64,000 bases of DNA, taken from assembly GCA_009760855.2 (NCBI GenBank), contig WPIO01000008.1:6831501-6895500 (forward strand). The letters are read 5' to 3'. Made by a program: the position numbers and the translations under genes. Positions 62,049 to 64,000 of this stretch are shown here, in pieces (positions within the stretch are counted from its first letter, which is position 1; each line of letters begins with the position of its first letter). Origin of the DNA: Cristatella mucedo. Lineage: Eukaryota > Bryozoa > Phylactolaemata > Cristatellidae. The notes under the pieces are model-generated. The model worked only from the letters and a program-made list of their open reading frames with translations, had not been told where the DNA came from and searched no databases.

Positions 62049-62370
62049 CAAGTCTACCGTATATAATAGCTTGGAAAGTGAATCTACATAGTGAGTCTAA
62101 ATCTCAGTATGCTATCATTATTAAATGGATTACAACTGTTTTGGTGATAAAAAATACATCGCTTCTGCTGTAACACGAGCACTATGTAAACTATCTGGTA
62201 AATTATACTTTCTCACCTGTCCTTGTCATAGACCGACTTTTCCTGGAGTACTTGAACTTTTTCTCGATGTTCTTTCTGCTGCTGTACAAGCTCCGTTTCC
62301 ATATCTGTCAGTCGAGTTTGCAATTCATCTTTCTTGTACTTGAACTCATCAAGTGATGCCAACTTCGCAG
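56564..62370 (-). CDS. CFAP157: CFAP157 orthologue (cilia and flagella associated protein 157), 5' end beyond window
   Basis: Five minus-strand exons: 62370-62217, 61344-61077, 59514-59384, 58879-58729 and 57469-56564. Phases agree at every junction (2/2, 0/0, 2/2, 0/0). The first four encode a nearly uninterrupted coiled coil; EKSVYDKDRLKKEMVMRVN and TTKRTIRENVSINAQI align with the human CFAP157 core as I recall it. The last exon carries GDLGLVPRLAHVIPTK, close to the human C-terminal GDLGLVPR motif, after a Gly/Ala-rich low-complexity stretch. CFAP157 is a basal-body/axoneme-associated protein needed for normal sperm flagella in mouse. About 150 N-terminal residues should lie beyond 64000; nothing suitable was seen at 62371-64000. 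The 3' exon runs into SINE sequence, so the true C-terminus is uncertain. Confidence 0.9.
56700..56752 (-). repeat. SINE-B box-B fragment
   Basis: Reverse complement contains TTGGGTTCGAGCCCTGCAGC followed by an AT-rich tail; adjacent to a SINE-A piece. Confidence 0.6.
56753..56878 (-). mobile_element. SINE-A-like copy at the CFAP157 3' end
   Basis: The minus strand reads TTGGCGAGGCGGTAAGGCGC (box-A-like), then directly AGAAAGAGATTGAGTTCGCT (LINE-A-type tail) and GATCAAATGCACCATTACTA. Box B is missing between them. It overlaps the open frame of the last CFAP157 exon. Confidence 0.65.
57983..58059. repeat. (GA)n(TA)n compound microsatellite
   Basis: GA repeat to 58040, then TA repeat, in CFAP157 intron. 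Confidence 0.93.
58285..58495 (+). mobile_element. LINE-A 3' end
   Basis: GTGCTTATGCGTGCTGACAC, repeated GCTGACACTGTG phrases, then AAGTGCCTAGAATGAGATTA and GAGGGCGCTATATAATG. Confidence 0.82.
58561..58606. repeat. (GA)n microsatellite
   Basis: Pure GA, about 22 units. Confidence 0.95.
58729..58879 (-). CDS. CFAP157: CFAP157 internal exon: coiled coil
   Basis: Acceptor GCCGATAG and donor GTAAGC, phase 2/0, 151 nt: ERIESLVKRNEDSQKELDVL to VLGDVIEVLKKILM. Confidence 0.85.
59190..59345 (+). mobile_element. SINE-B copy in CFAP157 intron
   Basis: GGGTAAGGTGCTCGCACTTC (box A), GAGTTCGAGTCGCGAGG (box B), then GCAAAGGCTCTGCTGCAGGT and AAGTGAGGCTGCTAAATCGG. It ends about 40 bp from the donor of the 59384-59514 exon. 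Confidence 0.72.
59384..59514 (-). CDS. CFAP157: CFAP157 internal exon
   Basis: Acceptor TTTGTAG and donor GTACAT, phase 0/2, 131 nt: VAMMLTGKSAAQESVLTDFE then YIQLEDDVAALRDELEANR. MLTGK aligns with human MLTKK. Confidence 0.85.
59925..60030 (+). mobile_element. LINE-B 3' UTR fragment
   Basis: GAATGCGTACTGAAAGTTGT, then GGCATTACAGAGGAAGATAC and ATTACATTT tail; only the last ~105 bp. Confidence 0.78.
60031..60779. other. CFAP157 intron, nothing recognised
   Basis: Mixed GC content; no exon or named repeat seen. Confidence 0.5.
60780..60862 (-). mobile_element. LINE-A 3' end fragment
   Basis: (TAA)n then TTTGATACAGCGCCCTCAGA and GAACTCAATCTATTTCTAAG, GTAAATTTGCTGCAAAA. Confidence 0.78.
61077..61344 (-). 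CDS. CFAP157: CFAP157 internal exon: conserved core coiled coil
   Basis: Acceptor CTTCTAG and donor GTATGG, phase 2/0, 268 nt. It encodes LKKEMVMRVNQVAADFRKV, then a heptad-like segment ending ELAKRNSSNHR. This is the best-conserved exon against the human protein. Confidence 0.92.
62011..62049. repeat. (AC)n(TA)n microsatellite
   Basis: Short AC run followed by TA repeat in CFAP157 intron. Confidence 0.88.
62217..62370 (-). CDS. CFAP157: CFAP157 internal exon: coiled coil
   Basis: Acceptor TTCAAACAG (phase 1) and donor GTGAGA (phase 2), 154 nt: AKLASLDEFKYKKDELQTRL to VQVLQEKSVYDKD. It is the first CFAP157 exon seen in the window. Confidence 0.88.
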
Positions 62371-63140
62371 CTGTTTGAAGGATAACAGAAGCCGAGTGCA
62401 ACGCTCGTACCGATTGCAGTCGGAGAATGATCGCCGCATTTCTCGGACGCGACCTAACAGTGCATTGCTGGTGAAAATAAGGTTCTAAGCTAAAATGGAA
62501 TGAGCAATACGGATGATCTATGTAGTTAACGAGCCTAAATTGCACAGCGACGATTCGCGGTGAATATCAAATTGAATTATAGGCCGTAGACTAATGCAAA
62601 CGCCTTTAAAGGCGTAATTGACTTACTACAATCTGACCGTAAAAGACGTAAAACTGTGCCGTTGTATAGCCAAGAAGCTTGAACACTTACGAACACGTGT
62701 GCTCGATTTTCATGCCTTAGGCATACTTACTTAGGCATACCTACCCCCTTAAGCGACAAAAAAGCAGCTTCAAAATAAAGGCTCACAATCAGAGTACACA
62801 TTCATTTAAAGGTAAGTAGGAATGACAGAGATATTAAATCTTGCAGCCTTTGTTTGATTTTGCTCTGTGAACATGTGAGCTCATTAGCGATAGCGGAGCT
62901 TTTTAAAATCGTCATCTCTCAAGGCAAGCTCCTCTATGATTCTTCTGCGCCTCCTTTAGTTGTGAGTGGACAAGGAAGAAACAATGTGCTTCACGTCGAA
63001 CTTCACTGTTCAATGGACCAGCATGTGATCCTGCTAAGGGCGCTTCAGCATTTCAGAGCTGACTGGATATTAAAGCACGCCAAAGTCAACATACAAAACC
63101 GACGTATGAGTTAGCAAGGGTAGCATTCCGCTAGTTTACT
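62371..63140. other. CFAP157 intron upstream of first visible exon
   Basis: No phase-1 donor with preceding coiled-coil sequence was found, so the preceding exon probably lies beyond 64000. Confidence 0.5.
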
Positions 63141-63144
63141 CGCT

Positions 63145-64000
63145 ACATTGATCCTTCTCAGCCCTTAAGTACGTCGAATGATCTCAACTTTCTTGAATGC
63201 ATTGCTGACATACACACACGAATGACAGCTAACTTTCTTAAAGTGAATGACGATAAAACCAGCTTACTTTTCATGTTAAAACCAAGTATGACTCAGAAAT
63301 GGGAAAACTCGACGCTCAAAATCGGCTGTGACAGTATATTTTTCGTTGCATCTACCCGAAATACGGGCGTCCTCTTCTATTGCGACCTTTCACTTGACGA
63401 CCACATAAGGTCTACTGTCAAATCTTCCTACTTTCAGCTACATGGCATTGCTAAAATTAAGGCTTGCTCAGACAGGAATACCACATCCAAATTGGCCGAT
63501 GCATTTGCAACATCCAGTCCCGATTTCTGTAACTTACTGCATGCTGGTCTACCGGCCTGTGTAGTCAGGGGCTTACAGTTGATGCAAAACTCTGCAGCTA
63601 GACTTGTCTGTCGCGAGCGTCGCAGTTTCCACATTACACAGCTTCTCGCCGATCTCACTAGCTTCCAATCAAGCAGGGTATCGACTTCAAGTTTCCGTGA
63701 CTCACTTTTAATTTCCTTCATTCGCTGGCTTTAGCCTATCTATCAGAACTACTCTCCCATCAGGCTAAGCTTCGTAATACCCGATTTTCTGAACCCGATC
63801 GTTTAGCTATACTTCGTACAAACCTCAAACCCTTTGGAGGCTGTGCCTTGAGTTCTTATGCTCCCAAAGTTTGGAACTCACTCCCCGACCTGCGTCACTA
63901 CATCTTCTGACTTGTTCACACTTAAAAAAGAAACTAAAAAGCACATGTTTCTCACAGTTTTCGCTGGGTCCCTTGTGTGCTTATGCGAACTGACAATGTC
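63145..64000 (+). mobile_element. LINE-A copy running off the window
   Basis: A 170-codon frame (63222-63734) parallels the 44374-45252 copy: TANFLKVNDDKTSLLFMLKP, DLSLDDHIRSTVKSSYFQLH, SSPDFCNLLHAGLPACVVRG. The coding end (CALSSYAPKVWNSLPDLRH-like) follows in another frame up to the edge. Confidence 0.88.

Noticed and set aside
62850-63110. Charged minus-strand stretch considered as an upstream CFAP157 exon (RRRRIIEELALRDDDFKKLR)
   Set aside because: No donor in the phase needed to join the 62370 acceptor, and no similarity to the CFAP157 N-terminal region.

Overview
This is a window of an intron-rich animal nuclear genome. The evidence is GT-AG introns, a ciliary coiled-coil gene and an animal kinase-like gene, dense dinucleotide microsatellites, tRNA-derived SINEs and degraded CR1/L2-like LINEs. 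There is no operon structure, and no intact tRNA, rRNA or CRISPR array. The species cannot be fixed; I lean to an invertebrate, but this is inference.

Three genes, all on the minus strand, could be assembled exon by exon from splice sites, phase and homology. (1) A secreted cysteine-rich GCC2/GCC3 (ephrin-receptor-like) protein starts at 15147 with a clear signal peptide. Its exons lie at 15057-15147, 13735-13825, 3196-3283 and 2434-2665, and its 3' end is outside the window; one intron is 10.4 kb. (2) A complete STKLD1 orthologue runs from 50786 to 21311 in 16 exons, 2040 nt, 679 aa: an N-terminal Ser/Thr kinase domain followed by armadillo-like helical repeats. Every canonical kinase catalytic residue is present, whereas the human protein, as I recall it, has lost several. 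(3) The 3' part of CFAP157, a cilium/flagellum coiled-coil protein, occupies five exons from 62370 to 56564; its 5' exons are beyond the right edge. In human, STKLD1 and CFAP157 both lie on 9q34, so their tandem position here may be an ancient linkage.

The rest is intronic and intergenic DNA dominated by repeats. LINE-A has an (ATT)n tail and a conserved 3' hairpin; LINE-B has an (ATTAC)n tail. SINE-A shares the LINE-A 3' end; SINE-B is a second tRNA-like family. There is a degraded Ty3/gypsy-like fragment with an inverted duplication (52.9-54.6 kb) and several cut-and-paste elements: two pogo-like MITEs, a Harbinger-like element with TTA target duplication, and a short hAT element strongly resembling SPIN, with a perfect 8-bp target duplication, nested in a LINE-A copy.

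Layout: 1-2.4 kb MITE, SINE and TA/CT repeats; 2.4-15.1 kb GCC2/GCC3 gene; 15.1-21.3 kb GC-rich 5' flank, repeats and STKLD1 3' flank; 21.3-50.8 kb STKLD1; 50.8-56.6 kb intergenic retroelement graveyard; 56.6-62.4 kb CFAP157; 63.1-64 kb LINE-A running off the edge.
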